DNA of 64,000 nucleotides from Paenibacillus alginolyticus DSM 5050 = NBRC 15375. GTDB taxonomy: Bacteria; Bacillota; Bacilli; Paenibacillales; NBRC-103111. The notes below the pieces were generated by a model, which did not search any database, had not been told where the DNA came from, and saw only the letters and a program-made list of their open reading frames with translations. The position numbers were made by a program, and so were the translations under genes. Positions within the stretch are counted from its first letter, which is position 1. Each line of letters opens with the position of its first letter. Positions 42,058 through 52,134 of the stretch are shown here, piece by piece. The stretch lies in NCBI RefSeq assembly GCF_000422905.1, contig NZ_KE383949.1:62001-126000 (forward strand). The letters run 5' to 3'.

Positions 42058-43341
42058 ATGGCGATGAAGATTGCGGGTTTTTTACGAAAACCCAGAAAAA
42101 AAGTATCCTCCTACCGAAGAAGTTTGCTAATCGCAACATTGGAGGGGTTCCCGGCGGTTATTATTTTTCAGCTCCTTGGCGGTCCGTTTCTAACGGGTTA
42201 CTTGCTTTATTTAGGAGCGACTTCAACCGAAATTGGTTTGGTGTTGGCCATAACAACCGTCGTCAATATCATTCAAATTGGGATGGCTGTGGTCATGCAA
42301 AAATTCAGAAACCGCAAACGGATGCTGCTCATATTTGCTTCCTCACACCGATTGCTCTGGACATCTGTGGGCTTGATCCCTTTTTTATTTCCTAAAGATC
42401 TGTGGGTTGTGATGTATATTGTGCTTTATACGGCTGCTCATCTGGGAAATGCCGCGGGTGGAATCGTTTGGACCTCACTGATTAGCGATGCGGTGCCGGG
42501 TCCGGTTCGAGGTCGATATTTTGGACTTCGCAACACGATATTAGGCGGGGTAAGTTCTCTGGCTCTTTTCATTGGCGGACAAATATTAGATCGATATCCA
42601 GGCGGGCAAGGCTTTAACTATTTATTTATCATATGCAGCGTTTGTGTGGTCTTGAATATATTAGCCTTCGGTTTATATCCGAATCCGCCCTTCGAGCCAT
42701 CTACGGCATCGAATCCGGTAGGGATGATTGGGAAGCCGTTGAAGGATCGCGCGTTTCTTAAAGCGATTCTCTTTTTGGCTGTATTTTTATTCGTGCAAGG
42801 GGTGACCGTGCCGCTCTTCTCATATGTCATGCTCAAGCTGATGAAAATTAATTATGAAACTGTCTCGTTAATTACGGTCGTTCACACCGTGGTTATGATG
42901 GCCAGTTACTACGTATGGGGCAATCTGAATGTGCGTTACTCGGCTCAAACCTTGCTGCTGTGGTCCTTACCGATCATTGCGCTAGCTTGTTTATTATGGG
43001 GAGCGATTGCTTTCATTCCAGCCGTTGTTGTTCTGTATGCGGTTCATATCGTTCTTGGCGTTGGGCTGGGTGGGTTTAATCAGATGGTGTTCACGTTTAC
43101 GATTGGCGACACACCAAAGAGCGAACGTCCGATGTATATTGCTACTTATTCGGCTATCACTGGCTTTGCCGCTTTCTTGGGACCTATTTTTGGCGGAAAA
43201 GTATATGCACTGATTACGGATGCCCCGATGTGGGTGCAAATATATGGTGTTTCTACGGTGGTTGGCGCTGTTTTACTTGTACTTGGCCTGTTGGTTGGAC
43301 GTATGGTGCTGGGAAAACAAATGAGGAGTGAAGCATTATGA
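42058..43341 (+). CDS. Major facilitator superfamily transporter
   Basis: This 427-residue membrane protein has about twelve hydrophobic helices. The loop motifs MAVVMQKFRNRKRMLL (between helices 2 and 3) and VPGPVRGRYFGLRN (cytoplasmic loop after helix 4) fit the MFS fold. The start ATG follows AGGAGG. The last 4 bp overlap the start of the Gfo/Idh/MocA gene (ATGA), so the two are co-translated, and the transporter probably carries the substrate of that dehydrogenase, a polyol or sugar. The substrate is not predictable. Confidence 0.88.
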   Translation: MAMKIAGFLRKPRKKVSSYRRSLLIATLEGFPAVIIFQLLGGPFLTGYLLYLGATSTEIGLVLAITTVVNIIQIGMAVVMQKFRNRKRMLLIFASSHRLLWTSVGLIPFLFPKDLWVVMYIVLYTAAHLGNAAGGIVWTSLISDAVPGPVRGRYFGLRNTILGGVSSLALFIGGQILDRYPGGQGFNYLFIICSVCVVLNILAFGLYPNPPFEPSTASNPVGMIGKPLKDRAFLKAILFLAVFLFVQGVTVPLFSYVMLKLMKINYETVSLITVVHTVVMMASYYVWGNLNVRYSAQTLLLWSLPIIALACLLWGAIAFIPAVVVLYAVHIVLGVGLGGFNQMVFTFTIGDTPKSERPMYIATYSAITGFAAFLGPIFGGKVYALITDAPMWVQIYGVSTVVGAVLLVLGLLVGRMVLGKQMRSEAL

Positions 43342-44261
43342 CTAAGAAAAGAATTGGATTAATTGGTCTAGGTGATATCGCACAAAAAGTGTATCTGCCT
43401 CTTTTATCGGTCAACGAGCAGGTGGATATCGTAGGCATCATGAGCTCAACCCAGGCGACGGTAGAACGGATGAAGGCAAAGTATCGCATTCCTTACGGGA
43501 CAACAAACTTAGATGAGCTTATTGCACAAGGGCTGGATGCTGTTTTCGTCCATAGTCCGACATCTACCCATTACGATATAGCTATGAAAAGTATAGAAGA
43601 GGGTGTAGCTGTTTATGTAGATAAACCGTTGTCCTATGATTGGGCACAGTCCGCCCAGATGGCTTCTTATGCGGAGCAAAAAGGTGTTTTGCTGGCAGCA
43701 GGGTTTAACCGCAGGTTTGCTCCCCTCTATATGGAGGCTAAGCAATGGCTGCAGGAAGCAGGTGGCTTTGATTGGTGTTCAACCGTCAAGCACCGTATCA
43801 AGTTGCAAGGTCATAGCGCCAAAGAGACATTGTATGATGACCTGATTCACATGCTGGACCTATTGCTATGGCTTGGAGAGAGCCCGTATGAAGTGAGTAC
43901 ATACAACCAGCAAGTCGATGAAGCAGGCAAACTGCTCCACGCGTCAGGGACGTTGGCATTCGGCTCTTCCCTAGGCAATTACAGTATGGTTAGACTTGCT
44001 GGTGTTGATTTAGAAAAAGTGGAGCTGCACGGCAGCGGCCGATCGGTAGAAGTAACGAACCTGGAGTCAGCAGTCTTTTATGAAAAAGGTGCCGCGCCAC
44101 GCGTGCGATCCTTCGGCAGCTGGGACACGGTGCTTGAAAGAAGGGGCTTTGCTGGTGTTGTTCAGCATTTCCTGAACAGCTTGGACAATCCGAATGCCTG
44201 CAGCATCCGTGGAGACCTTGTCCTGGAGTCACATCAATTAGTGGAACGATTGTCTGTATAG
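43338..44261 (+). CDS. Gfo/Idh/MocA family oxidoreductase
   Basis: This is a 307-residue NAD(P)-dependent dehydrogenase. The Rossmann motif is IGLIGLGDIAQKVYLPLL, and the family signature is VYVDKPLSYDW with the active-site lysine. The C-terminal substrate domain has YDDLIHMLDLLLWLG, which holds the Asp/His pair usual in this family. It overlaps the MFS gene by 4 bp. It is shorter than the oxidoreductase at 10355 and lacks that protein's Cys insert. A strong inverted repeat follows the gene. Confidence 0.88.
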   Translation: MTKKRIGLIGLGDIAQKVYLPLLSVNEQVDIVGIMSSTQATVERMKAKYRIPYGTTNLDELIAQGLDAVFVHSPTSTHYDIAMKSIEEGVAVYVDKPLSYDWAQSAQMASYAEQKGVLLAAGFNRRFAPLYMEAKQWLQEAGGFDWCSTVKHRIKLQGHSAKETLYDDLIHMLDLLLWLGESPYEVSTYNQQVDEAGKLLHASGTLAFGSSLGNYSMVRLAGVDLEKVELHGSGRSVEVTNLESAVFYEKGAAPRVRSFGSWDTVLERRGFAGVVQHFLNSLDNPNACSIRGDLVLESHQLVERLSV

Positions 44262-44284
44262 ACAGGTACAGAAAAGGGTAGAAG

Positions 44285-44323
44285 GGGCATATCATCCAAA
44301 AGTGATTTTGGATGATATGTCCC
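44285..44323. terminator. Inverted repeat between convergent genes
   Basis: GGGCATATCATCCAAAA pairs with TTTTGGATGATATGTCCC with one G-U, around a GTGA loop. T tracts are weak. It lies between the oxidoreductase and the convergent secreted glycosidase gene. Confidence 0.7.
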
Positions 44324-44334
44324 TTCCTTACTGT

Positions 44335-47300
44335 TCACTTCCCTGACTTTTGCTGCAAATATAGAATGGCATCCTGAAGCAGCTTGGCGGTACTGCTATC
44401 CGTATACTTGCCATCTTTGACTACAGCATCAAAGATAGTCTGATCTTTAAGCTGACTTTGGTTCAGCAGTTTCTGGAGCTGAGCAACCTTGTTCTGCAAG
44501 CTGTTGTAAGTGCTTTGATTTGTGAAATATCCTAGATTCCATAATAAACGGAGCAGATCGTCCAAATGATCGAGATCCATAATCACTTTCAATACAAAGG
44601 TACGCACGATCGTATTGCCCGCGCTATCTGCTGCCGTTACTTCAATCGTGTGCTGACCTATCCACAAGCTGAGCGGTTGGAGGTTAATATTAGGGCTAAC
44701 AACGGCACCGTCAAGTTTGACGACAGATGGGGCAACTCCACTCAAAGCATCCGTTATAACGACATTCAGTACAATCGGATCCGTCCAAAATACAGTTAAA
44801 GGACCAGTAATGTTGATTTCAGGAGCTTGCGGATCGAAGCGTACCTCCACAGTATGACTAGCTTCCTGATTGCCTGCCGCATCAACACTGTAATAGTGTA
44901 TCGTGTTCACACCGTAAGTGTTTACCGTAACCGAGGTTCCGGCAGTGGCAGTTCCCCCGTTTAGCATGTAAAAGGTCTGCCCAACACCGCTCAAAGAATC
45001 ATACGCTGCTAATGTGACGGTTTGTGGTGTGCGCTGCCATCCCTCTAATGATGTGTGTGTGGTTGTAGGAGCCGTTTTATCGATGCCTATAATCAAATCT
45101 TTAGGTACTTCTTCGTTATTCGTCACATCAATCGAGCGGTACTGGATTTGATGCACCCCTTCATCGCTGAAGGTGACCGGCTGCACTGTGACAGGTTGCC
45201 ATGTTCCACCCTGAATTCGGTACTCCGTTTGCTTGATTCCAACGCCAACAGTCGGATGTGAGACTGTAAACGTCACATGCACATCTTGTTTGTTGAATGA
45301 GCCAGCCCCCGTTGCCCCGTCCGCTGTCGCTGTTGTCACAGGAGGGGTGACATTTCGCTTCTTCACTTCGAAGGTAATCTCCTTGGTGTTGTTCGTACGA
45401 TCCATCTCAGTGAATCGTCCGATATCATTAATATTGACGCTTAATTGGTAGGTGGCTTCTCCATTGGGCACTTCCCAATATCCGTTCTCACCGCCTGCGT
45501 TTGTATAGAGTGTTGCACTGCCGCCTACAGGGATGGATTGATTATACGTATCCGTATAGCCGAAAGAACCGCCGTTCAAACCAAACACGGCTCCGGTTAT
45601 TTTGCCGGCAGGGGTCGGGAGAATACCGACATTTTTCACCGTGACATAGAATCGAATTCCCGTTTGCCCAGCATACGGATCTGCTGGATCCGTTCCAAGA
45701 TCTGTTACGATAAGATCGGGACCTGGTGTTAAGGGCTGGCGTTCCAAACTCAAAAACTCGAACGATTGGTGGATGATCCGGCCGTTCTTAGCGACAACTT
45801 TGATGATATGGTTTTCCATAGGGAGACCCGACTTTTCGAAAACCAGCTTCTTAGCGCCTTGTGTGTTTGCTGTTTTCAAATCCACAGTCATTTGCAGGAC
45901 GTCATCGATATACACATCAGCCTCGCCTAAGGAGGACTCAATATCGGAATACCAACGGATTCCCGTCCCCTTAAAGCCCATAGCTGCGTAATCGCCCGGC
46001 GTTGTCGTTTCATGAAGATTGGCTCCATTGGCGCCGAGAGCGAAGGTAGGAGCGGAATAATACATATTCGTACTGGAATGAATGACATTTGTCCAGAGTG
46101 CTTGAGGCGTTTCATCCAAGAGGCCTTCTTTCAGCTCGAACCAATCGAAGTAGGCGAAAACATTATCGCTGCTTTTGACAATGGACAGCACAAGGTTGCT
46201 GATATCCGCAGGCATCATGACGTTATATTCGACGGTTGTATAGACATTCGGCTCCGTTCCCGGCAAATCCAGCGTCCGAACCAGCTGATTGTCGATCGCG
46301 AGGTTTACCTTTTTGTTCGCGGCCGAGCTATATTTAAGCTTAAGAATGTAATTGGTATTTGCTTTGACAGGCGGTTTCAGCATGTTCATCCGTCCTTGTG
46401 TAAAGTACATGCCGACGAATGTGCCATGATGTGTCACTCCTTCCAGCTCCGTTTGCTCCGCTTCAACATGCAAAGCTCCCGTAGACGTAGTGGTAAAAGG
46501 AGAGGTCGGCAAGGATAAGGAGGATATGGCTAAAGGGTCACTCGGTACAGATTCGTTCCCCGAGTCGTCATAAGCGATCAGCGTATACGAGTGTGCGCTT
46601 TCCGGTCTAACATCTTGGTGCGAATACCGGGTTACGGCTTTCGGTAGCTTGGCGAGCAGTACGCCGTTATCATAGAGCTTATACCCGGCTACTTCTGCAT
46701 TATCCGTAGAAGGCTGCCAAGTCAGCTTGATTTGTTTGTACGAAACGGCCCGTGCTTGCAGCGTTGGCTTGCTTGGTGCTGAATGTTCTAACGGGGTTAA
46801 AATAAACTGCACAGCTTCGCCCGGCTGAAGTGTTTCTGATAATTGTGCGCCCGAAGCGGCGTCAATCGTCGTAAAACTGCGCGCAGCGGCATATGTGTTG
46901 CCTGCGCCAAAGCGTTCTGCCGCATACTGGGCGTTAGTAGGCAGCGTGACATTGACGTTCATAGTAACCGGTGTCGTTTCAAAATTAACAAAATTGAGCA
47001 GAATTTTATTGGATTTTGCTCCAGTGCTGCTCACACCAAGACTAGATGTATCCACCGCACGGAAGTAAGTTTTTTTCCCGGCAAGCTCGCTCTGATTTGT
47101 ATACACATAAGGGAGCGGTTTGCCATGCGTACTGTATGCGAGCGCTAAGCGGCGAAAAACCTTCAAACGCGTTTCATCGGGATCGCTCGTGTTGATCCAT
47201 GCCTCGGCATCGTCAGCGGATTTCATCTCGATGTCCTCTTTGAGCAAGCTGTACTCTCGGAAGTAAGCCGCATGCTGCATAATGTAATCGAGATAGCCGA

Positions 47301-49386
47301 TGGTACTGCGCGTTTCCCGATCAAAGATGGAGGCGAAACGATGCGTGAACGTATCGTAACGGTTATTGTCGGTATGAAAATCATCAGCTCCTGTTTCACT
47401 CATCATCATCGGCTTTGCCATTCCGTCACCCTGATATTCAGGGAAAGTCTTTAACGTCTCAACGACTGCGCCTCCCTCACCACTCGAAATCCCGCTTAAG
47501 GTGTAGCTGTGACCGTTCGTCATATCAGTATAGTTTTCAATCTGTCTGCGATACGCAGGATCACGCTCCCAGCCATCGGGAATTCCTTTGGAGGGCCAGT
47601 AAGCCCAGCCTGGAGAGACCGCTTTCAACCAAGGGTTTAGCAAAGGCTTCTGCTCACTAACATACTTAGCAAGAGCCAAATCGGCGGCAAAAGCATTGTT
47701 GAACACGCCGGGTTCATTATCAAGCTCCATGTATTCGAACAAATCCCCATTTTCTGCAATGAGATTGCTGTAGTACTCTTTGAGCTTCTCAGGAACGACC
47801 CCTGATGAAAGTTCAGGATCCTTGATATAGGTCCCGAATGGCAGCAGCACCGGCGCCAAATTCAAATCGCGCAAAGCAGTCAGCCATTCCCGTGAGAATT
47901 GACTGGAACGAATGACGTTCCCGCTGTAGGCGAGTCCAAGCCATTTCGTTACTTCCATTGTTTGCAGATCACGATCCTTCAAAACATGAGAGACAAGCGC
48001 TGTTCCCAAATGGGTATACCGCCCATGAATGGGTTCCGCAGCCGGAGCTCCTAATGCCTCAAGCTTGGCGTAATCCCATTCAAACCAATGATATTCATCG
48101 CCTTCAGTTCCCGCATACAAGCCTCGATCCAAAGACAGCTTCAATTCATTAGATCCAACCTTCAGCATTTCCTTAGGAATATAAAGCTCGTAAGTTTCTT
48201 TAAATTTCCGAGTCGTATTCCCGCCGTTCAAGCCGACAATTTGGATTAAACCAGCCATCGTATCATTGGAAAATACAGCTAATTGCGGAACGGATACATA
48301 CACGTCCAAGCTCCTGAAGCTGAACTGCACCCCATGCTCCGGGACCTGCGGCAAGTTGTAAGTAATAACCATAGAACTGTTGCGGTTAAGCTTCAGTCCT
48401 TTAGACACTGAACTCCAATCTGTGCGAGTGGCCCAGTCAGAAGGAAGGTTGAAGGACTCAACGGGTGTTGATTTATAATCGCTAAATTCAGTCGATAGCT
48501 GATTATCAAGCCCGATTTTCCAAATCGTTGTATAAACCGGCGCAGGCTGTTCCAAGGTAGTTAGCGTGTAAAAGGAGGTTGAATACAGGATCTTTCCGGC
48601 AGGCTGCGCTGTCGTTTCTTTCAACCGAACTTGTATTTGTCCCGTCGTGTAATTGACATTGTCCAGTTGAAGCGGGTTCATTGTTACGGTTTGCCAGTTG
48701 TAACCGCGATCTGTGCTGTATTCATAGGCAGCCACACCCGGATAACCGGAAACGGGCGTCCATCCGAAAGTATTCGCTGTGTCGTCCTGCACAGGATTTG
48801 TTGGCGCATCAGGCAGCACATAGGGTGTCAGGTAAGTGCCAGGTATCACCTGTTGAGCAATTCCCGGCCCTTGCCAGGCAACAGCCAAATTGTCATTAGA
48901 GGTATTTTCTTTATGCAGCGCCTCGATGTAATATCTTTTCCCGCTGGATAGCGGAATGATCACGGATTTCTGAGTTGGGGATTTCTCCCACTCTCTGGGC
49001 TTAGCGAAGACGGTATTAGACGCTATCTTCTCTTTGTGCGCAGGATCGCCATCCGGACTTAGCCATAGCTCGGAGCTGTCATCCGCTGCAATCCAGAAGG
49101 TGTAGCCTCCGCTGACCGGCGGCGTCAGAAAACCGTAAATGCGTGACCCATAAAGATCCCCCATATTGTTCGGTGTCTCGAAGTTAGCGAGCAACCTCGA
49201 ACCCGATGGAGGCGTCTTTACAGGAATTTGTTCCACCTTACCTCCAGGAACGTTGTTCCAATAGTCTTGGGTAATACCTGCTGCAGCCGCAAAAGCACGA
49301 TGCACAGGAAAGATAGGAAGCAGTGAAACAATGATCGCCGACAGAAGGACTGAAACAAGGAGTTTTGACTTGTGTAGGGATCTCAT
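44335..49386 (-). CDS. Large secreted multi-domain glycosidase
   Basis: This is a 1683-residue exported protein. Order of parts: signal peptide (about 1-33, cleaved near AFA-AA), PA14 domain (about 35-180), FN3-like sheet, beta-sandwich (about 300-440), and a TIM-barrel glycosidase of clan-A style (about 450-790, with acid/base in YMELDNEPG and likely nucleophile in MMMSETGADD). Next come an FN3 (about 850-940), a CBM6/35-like module with LHVEAEQTELEG, another beta module, CARDB (DLIVTDLGTDP), two OmpL47-type repeats, an Ig-like module and a C-terminal FIMAH-type helical domain (LDHLDDLLRLLWNLGY). The target is a plant or microbial polysaccharide. The start is ATG 49386, 5 bp behind GGAGG. 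It lies downstream of the second sugar-importer genes on the same strand, so the pathway is degrade outside, then import. Confidence 0.85.
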   Translation of the reverse strand: MRSLHKSKLLVSVLLSAIIVSLLPIFPVHRAFAAAAGITQDYWNNVPGGKVEQIPVKTPPSGSRLLANFETPNNMGDLYGSRIYGFLTPPVSGGYTFWIAADDSSELWLSPDGDPAHKEKIASNTVFAKPREWEKSPTQKSVIIPLSSGKRYYIEALHKENTSNDNLAVAWQGPGIAQQVIPGTYLTPYVLPDAPTNPVQDDTANTFGWTPVSGYPGVAAYEYSTDRGYNWQTVTMNPLQLDNVNYTTGQIQVRLKETTAQPAGKILYSTSFYTLTTLEQPAPVYTTIWKIGLDNQLSTEFSDYKSTPVESFNLPSDWATRTDWSSVSKGLKLNRNSSMVITYNLPQVPEHGVQFSFRSLDVYVSVPQLAVFSNDTMAGLIQIVGLNGGNTTRKFKETYELYIPKEMLKVGSNELKLSLDRGLYAGTEGDEYHWFEWDYAKLEALGAPAAEPIHGRYTHLGTALVSHVLKDRDLQTMEVTKWLGLAYSGNVIRSSQFSREWLTALRDLNLAPVLLPFGTYIKDPELSSGVVPEKLKEYYSNLIAENGDLFEYMELDNEPGVFNNAFAADLALAKYVSEQKPLLNPWLKAVSPGWAYWPSKGIPDGWERDPAYRRQIENYTDMTNGHSYTLSGISSGEGGAVVETLKTFPEYQGDGMAKPMMMSETGADDFHTDNNRYDTFTHRFASIFDRETRSTIGYLDYIMQHAAYFREYSLLKEDIEMKSADDAEAWINTSDPDETRLKVFRRLALAYSTHGKPLPYVYTNQSELAGKKTYFRAVDTSSLGVSSTGAKSNKILLNFVNFETTPVTMNVNVTLPTNAQYAAERFGAGNTYAAARSFTTIDAASGAQLSETLQPGEAVQFILTPLEHSAPSKPTLQARAVSYKQIKLTWQPSTDNAEVAGYKLYDNGVLLAKLPKAVTRYSHQDVRPESAHSYTLIAYDDSGNESVPSDPLAISSLSLPTSPFTTTSTGALHVEAEQTELEGVTHHGTFVGMYFTQGRMNMLKPPVKANTNYILKLKYSSAANKKVNLAIDNQLVRTLDLPGTEPNVYTTVEYNVMMPADISNLVLSIVKSSDNVFAYFDWFELKEGLLDETPQALWTNVIHSSTNMYYSAPTFALGANGANLHETTTPGDYAAMGFKGTGIRWYSDIESSLGEADVYIDDVLQMTVDLKTANTQGAKKLVFEKSGLPMENHIIKVVAKNGRIIHQSFEFLSLERQPLTPGPDLIVTDLGTDPADPYAGQTGIRFYVTVKNVGILPTPAGKITGAVFGLNGGSFGYTDTYNQSIPVGGSATLYTNAGGENGYWEVPNGEATYQLSVNINDIGRFTEMDRTNNTKEITFEVKKRNVTPPVTTATADGATGAGSFNKQDVHVTFTVSHPTVGVGIKQTEYRIQGGTWQPVTVQPVTFSDEGVHQIQYRSIDVTNNEEVPKDLIIGIDKTAPTTTHTSLEGWQRTPQTVTLAAYDSLSGVGQTFYMLNGGTATAGTSVTVNTYGVNTIHYYSVDAAGNQEASHTVEVRFDPQAPEINITGPLTVFWTDPIVLNVVITDALSGVAPSVVKLDGAVVSPNINLQPLSLWIGQHTIEVTAADSAGNTIVRTFVLKVIMDLDHLDDLLRLLWNLGYFTNQSTYNSLQNKVAQLQKLLNQSQLKDQTIFDAVVKDGKYTDSSTAKLLQDAILYLQQKSGK

Positions 49387-49456
49387 AATTACCTCCATGA
49401 ACGAGATTATCAATAGGATTCCCTAATCCTATCCGGGGTCCACGTCATGTGTAGAG

Positions 49457-49486
49457 GGCGCTCCGATCCTTCTAACTTGGAGCGCC
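49457..49486 (-). terminator. Stem-loop between binding-protein and glycosidase genes
   Basis: GGCGCTCC pairs with GGAGCGCC around a 14-nt loop in the 114-bp space between the lipoprotein gene and the glycosidase gene. No T tract follows, so it may be a processing or stabilising structure rather than a full stop. Confidence 0.55.
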
Positions 49487-49500
49487 GCTCCTCCTTCATT

Positions 49501-51174
49501 CTATTTCAGCTCTTTCTGAGATTGTTCAGCAAATTTGTACAGATCATCGATACTAAATGCTTTGGTTTTGTTGTTCTCGTACCATTTGGCGTAATAATCG
49601 TCGACTTGCTTGCCGCCTGCTTTTTCCCATACCTCCTTGGCATCCTTCACAGCTTGCTGTGCCGTGTAGCCAGTGCCGCCTACCAAAGCTTTCAACCAAA
49701 TATCGCCTTTATCGATGTTGTTGGATTTGCTTGTGCTTTTGACAATCGCTTGCAGATCATCAGGCAAGACCGGTAAGAAGTCATAGCCGAGCGAAGGAAT
49801 AGGACGATCCTTATTAATATAGATTTCTTTGGATTTGAGGTTGATATCGAGCAGTTCTTTCTGGGTTGGCACTTCAGGGCGCAAGTTCACCAGATACACT
49901 TCCGCGCATTTGCCCAGCAGCAAATCGGATCTCATCATATTCAGATCGTCGGTGTACAGCTCTTTCTTATTTTTCTCCGTATCGATAGGCTGCAAACAGC
50001 CATTCGAGCCTTTTTGCGAGTGGGTACCCTCAATTCCGTTTTTCAGTAGGCTTGCATTTTGGGGATCCACCATCCAGTCAATATATTGCATAATTGCTTT
50101 CGGATCCTTCGCTTTGGCATTAACGACACCGACCATTTGCACAGGTGTGCTGATAATCGGGCTGAACTGCCCAAATTGACTCTTTGGTAAAGCCATCGGA
50201 ATGACCTTAGCCGTAGGGTTGTTCTTCTTCAAAGTTTCATAGTTCGAAATGGTAAACCAAGCGCTGTCGATCGCGAAAATCCCCAATTTCCCATTCATAA
50301 AATCTTGGATGCCTTTTTGTCCGTTTTTATCTGTGAGAAAATCCTTATCGACTAAACCGTCGTCGAACAAACGCTTCTGGAATTCTACGGATGCCTGGAG
50401 GCGTTCCCAGTCATGTACGAATTGGCCATTTTGCTCGGCCCAATCGATCGAGCGTCCGAAAATGTGGCTGATCACGGAGAAGCCGACGCCGCTCAGGTTG
50501 ATACCGAACGTATCCTTTTTACCGTTGCCGTCCGGGTCCTGGTTCACGAATGCTTTGGCTACGTTGTACAATTCTTCTGTTGTTGTCGGAACAGGGAGGT
50601 TCAACTTCTGGAGCCAATCCTCGCGGATTAAGAGACGATGATGCGGGGCCACAACATTTAAACGCCCGATTTCATATAGTTTGCCGTCTTCCTTCGTTCC
50701 AATCTTGCGCAGCAGCGGGTATTTCTCTAGAATTTGCTTGTAGTTTGTGCTGTATTTGTCAACCATCTCATCAATTGGCATCAGCAGCTTTTGTGAATAC
50801 CAGCTGTTCCTGTAGTTGGCGTCATACTCCAGAATCAAATCCGGTGCGCTTCCAGAGGCAAGCAAAGCATTAAATTTCGGGAACGATTCCCAGCGGGGAA
50901 CGGGTGTATATTTAACATCGACAGGACCGTTCTTGTTGATCCACTCCACCCAACGGTTTTTATCCCAGTTACCTTCCTCCGGAGGAACATTGCCCCGATC
51001 ATAGACGGAAACGTTAATCGCTCCTCTTTTAGCCGGTTCGGCTGCTGGGGTCGCATTCGGACTTGACGATGTCCCTGGATCGTTGACTTTGGCTGTAGAG
51101 CAGCCTGCTAATATTGCGACTAAAGCTAGTGTGGATAGTAGAGCTTTCCGATGACCTCTGTGTAACATAGACAT
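49501..51174 (-). CDS. Extracellular solute-binding lipoprotein of the second importer
   Basis: This is a 557-residue protein. The signal peptide ends in a lipobox LAGC with Cys at position 25, then a Ser/Pro/Ala linker. The mature domain has the large family-1 binding-protein style (LIREDWLQKLNLPVPTTTEE, GFSVISHIFGRSIDWAEQNG, FAIDSAWFTISNYE). It probably captures oligosaccharides released by the secreted glycosidase encoded next. The start ATG follows GGGGGG. The order here is regulator, permease, permease, binding protein, enzyme, unlike the first locus where the binding protein comes first. Confidence 0.9.
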   Translation of the reverse strand: MSMLHRGHRKALLSTLALVAILAGCSTAKVNDPGTSSSPNATPAAEPAKRGAINVSVYDRGNVPPEEGNWDKNRWVEWINKNGPVDVKYTPVPRWESFPKFNALLASGSAPDLILEYDANYRNSWYSQKLLMPIDEMVDKYSTNYKQILEKYPLLRKIGTKEDGKLYEIGRLNVVAPHHRLLIREDWLQKLNLPVPTTTEELYNVAKAFVNQDPDGNGKKDTFGINLSGVGFSVISHIFGRSIDWAEQNGQFVHDWERLQASVEFQKRLFDDGLVDKDFLTDKNGQKGIQDFMNGKLGIFAIDSAWFTISNYETLKKNNPTAKVIPMALPKSQFGQFSPIISTPVQMVGVVNAKAKDPKAIMQYIDWMVDPQNASLLKNGIEGTHSQKGSNGCLQPIDTEKNKKELYTDDLNMMRSDLLLGKCAEVYLVNLRPEVPTQKELLDINLKSKEIYINKDRPIPSLGYDFLPVLPDDLQAIVKSTSKSNNIDKGDIWLKALVGGTGYTAQQAVKDAKEVWEKAGGKQVDDYYAKWYENNKTKAFSIDDLYKFAEQSQKELK

Positions 51175-51240
51175 GGATATACCCCCCTTAGATTATTCAT
51201 TTCCTAAAACAGCTCAAGTTAGGTTGTGTTGACCTTCGTG

Positions 51241-52116
51241 TTATCCTTTAATCGCGCCGATCATGACCCCTTTAACAAAATACTTCTGCAAAAAAGGATA
51301 GACGATCAGCATAGGCACAATGAGTACGATCACGCCGGCCGCTTTGATGGATTCTGGTGTCATTTGTTGCAAATCATCCGGTCTTACGGAATTAAGCTCT
51401 TGAAGAATCGATTGGCTGGCGACCATCTGTTGAATCATAACCGCCAAATTCATCCGTGTGCTGTCATTGATAAACATGAGTACATGTAAGAATGAATTCC
51501 AATAGCCGACGCCATAAAATAAAGTCAATGTAGCCAAGACAGGCAGGGATAAAGGGAGAATAATTCGGGTGAGAAGTCTCCATTCTCCACAGCCATCCAT
51601 GCGCGCTGCCTCTTCAAGCTCTTCAGGCACATTCATAAAGAAAGTCCGAAGCACAAGCATATTGAACGCACTGATCAGTCCCGGCATCCATATGGCACCG
51701 TAAGTATCCAGTAAGCCGAGACTTTTCACAATCAGGAACAGAGGAATTAACGGAGTTCCGAACAGCATGGTAAATACGATAGCCAGTGTCAAAAAACGAC
51801 GCGCATAGAAATATTTCTTCGCTAAAGGATAAGCCGCCATGATCGTAAACCACATGCTCAGCGTGACGCCTACAACGGTAATTACGACACTATTACGAAA
51901 GGCTTTGACCATATTCGTGCCAACATATAAGGCTTTGTACGCTTCTACAGTCCAGCCTTGCGGCCACAGGGTTACATGCCCCGATACAATTGCCTGATAG
52001 CTGCTTAGGGATAAAGATATGATATGCATCAAGGGAAGAACGCAGCTTAGAGCTGCAAGGCCAAGGAACATATAATTGATTGTGTAAAAGATTTTCTCAT
52101 CCCATGTTGGTTTCAT
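51241..52116 (-). CDS. ABC sugar permease, LplC/YtcP type
   Basis: This 291-residue membrane protein has about six helices and the EAA loop LEEAARMDGCGEWRLLTRIILP. The C-terminus YFVKGVMIGAIKG is close to that of the first locus permease (FIKGMTVGSVKE). The start ATG follows AAAGGAG. It is 18 bp downstream of the LplB-type permease gene and followed by the binding-protein gene. No ATPase gene is in the operon. Confidence 0.92.
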   Translation of the reverse strand: MKPTWDEKIFYTINYMFLGLAALSCVLPLMHIISLSLSSYQAIVSGHVTLWPQGWTVEAYKALYVGTNMVKAFRNSVVITVVGVTLSMWFTIMAAYPLAKKYFYARRFLTLAIVFTMLFGTPLIPLFLIVKSLGLLDTYGAIWMPGLISAFNMLVLRTFFMNVPEELEEAARMDGCGEWRLLTRIILPLSLPVLATLTLFYGVGYWNSFLHVLMFINDSTRMNLAVMIQQMVASQSILQELNSVRPDDLQQMTPESIKAAGVIVLIVPMLIVYPFLQKYFVKGVMIGAIKG

Positions 52117-52134
52117 GACGGGGAGGCTCCTTTC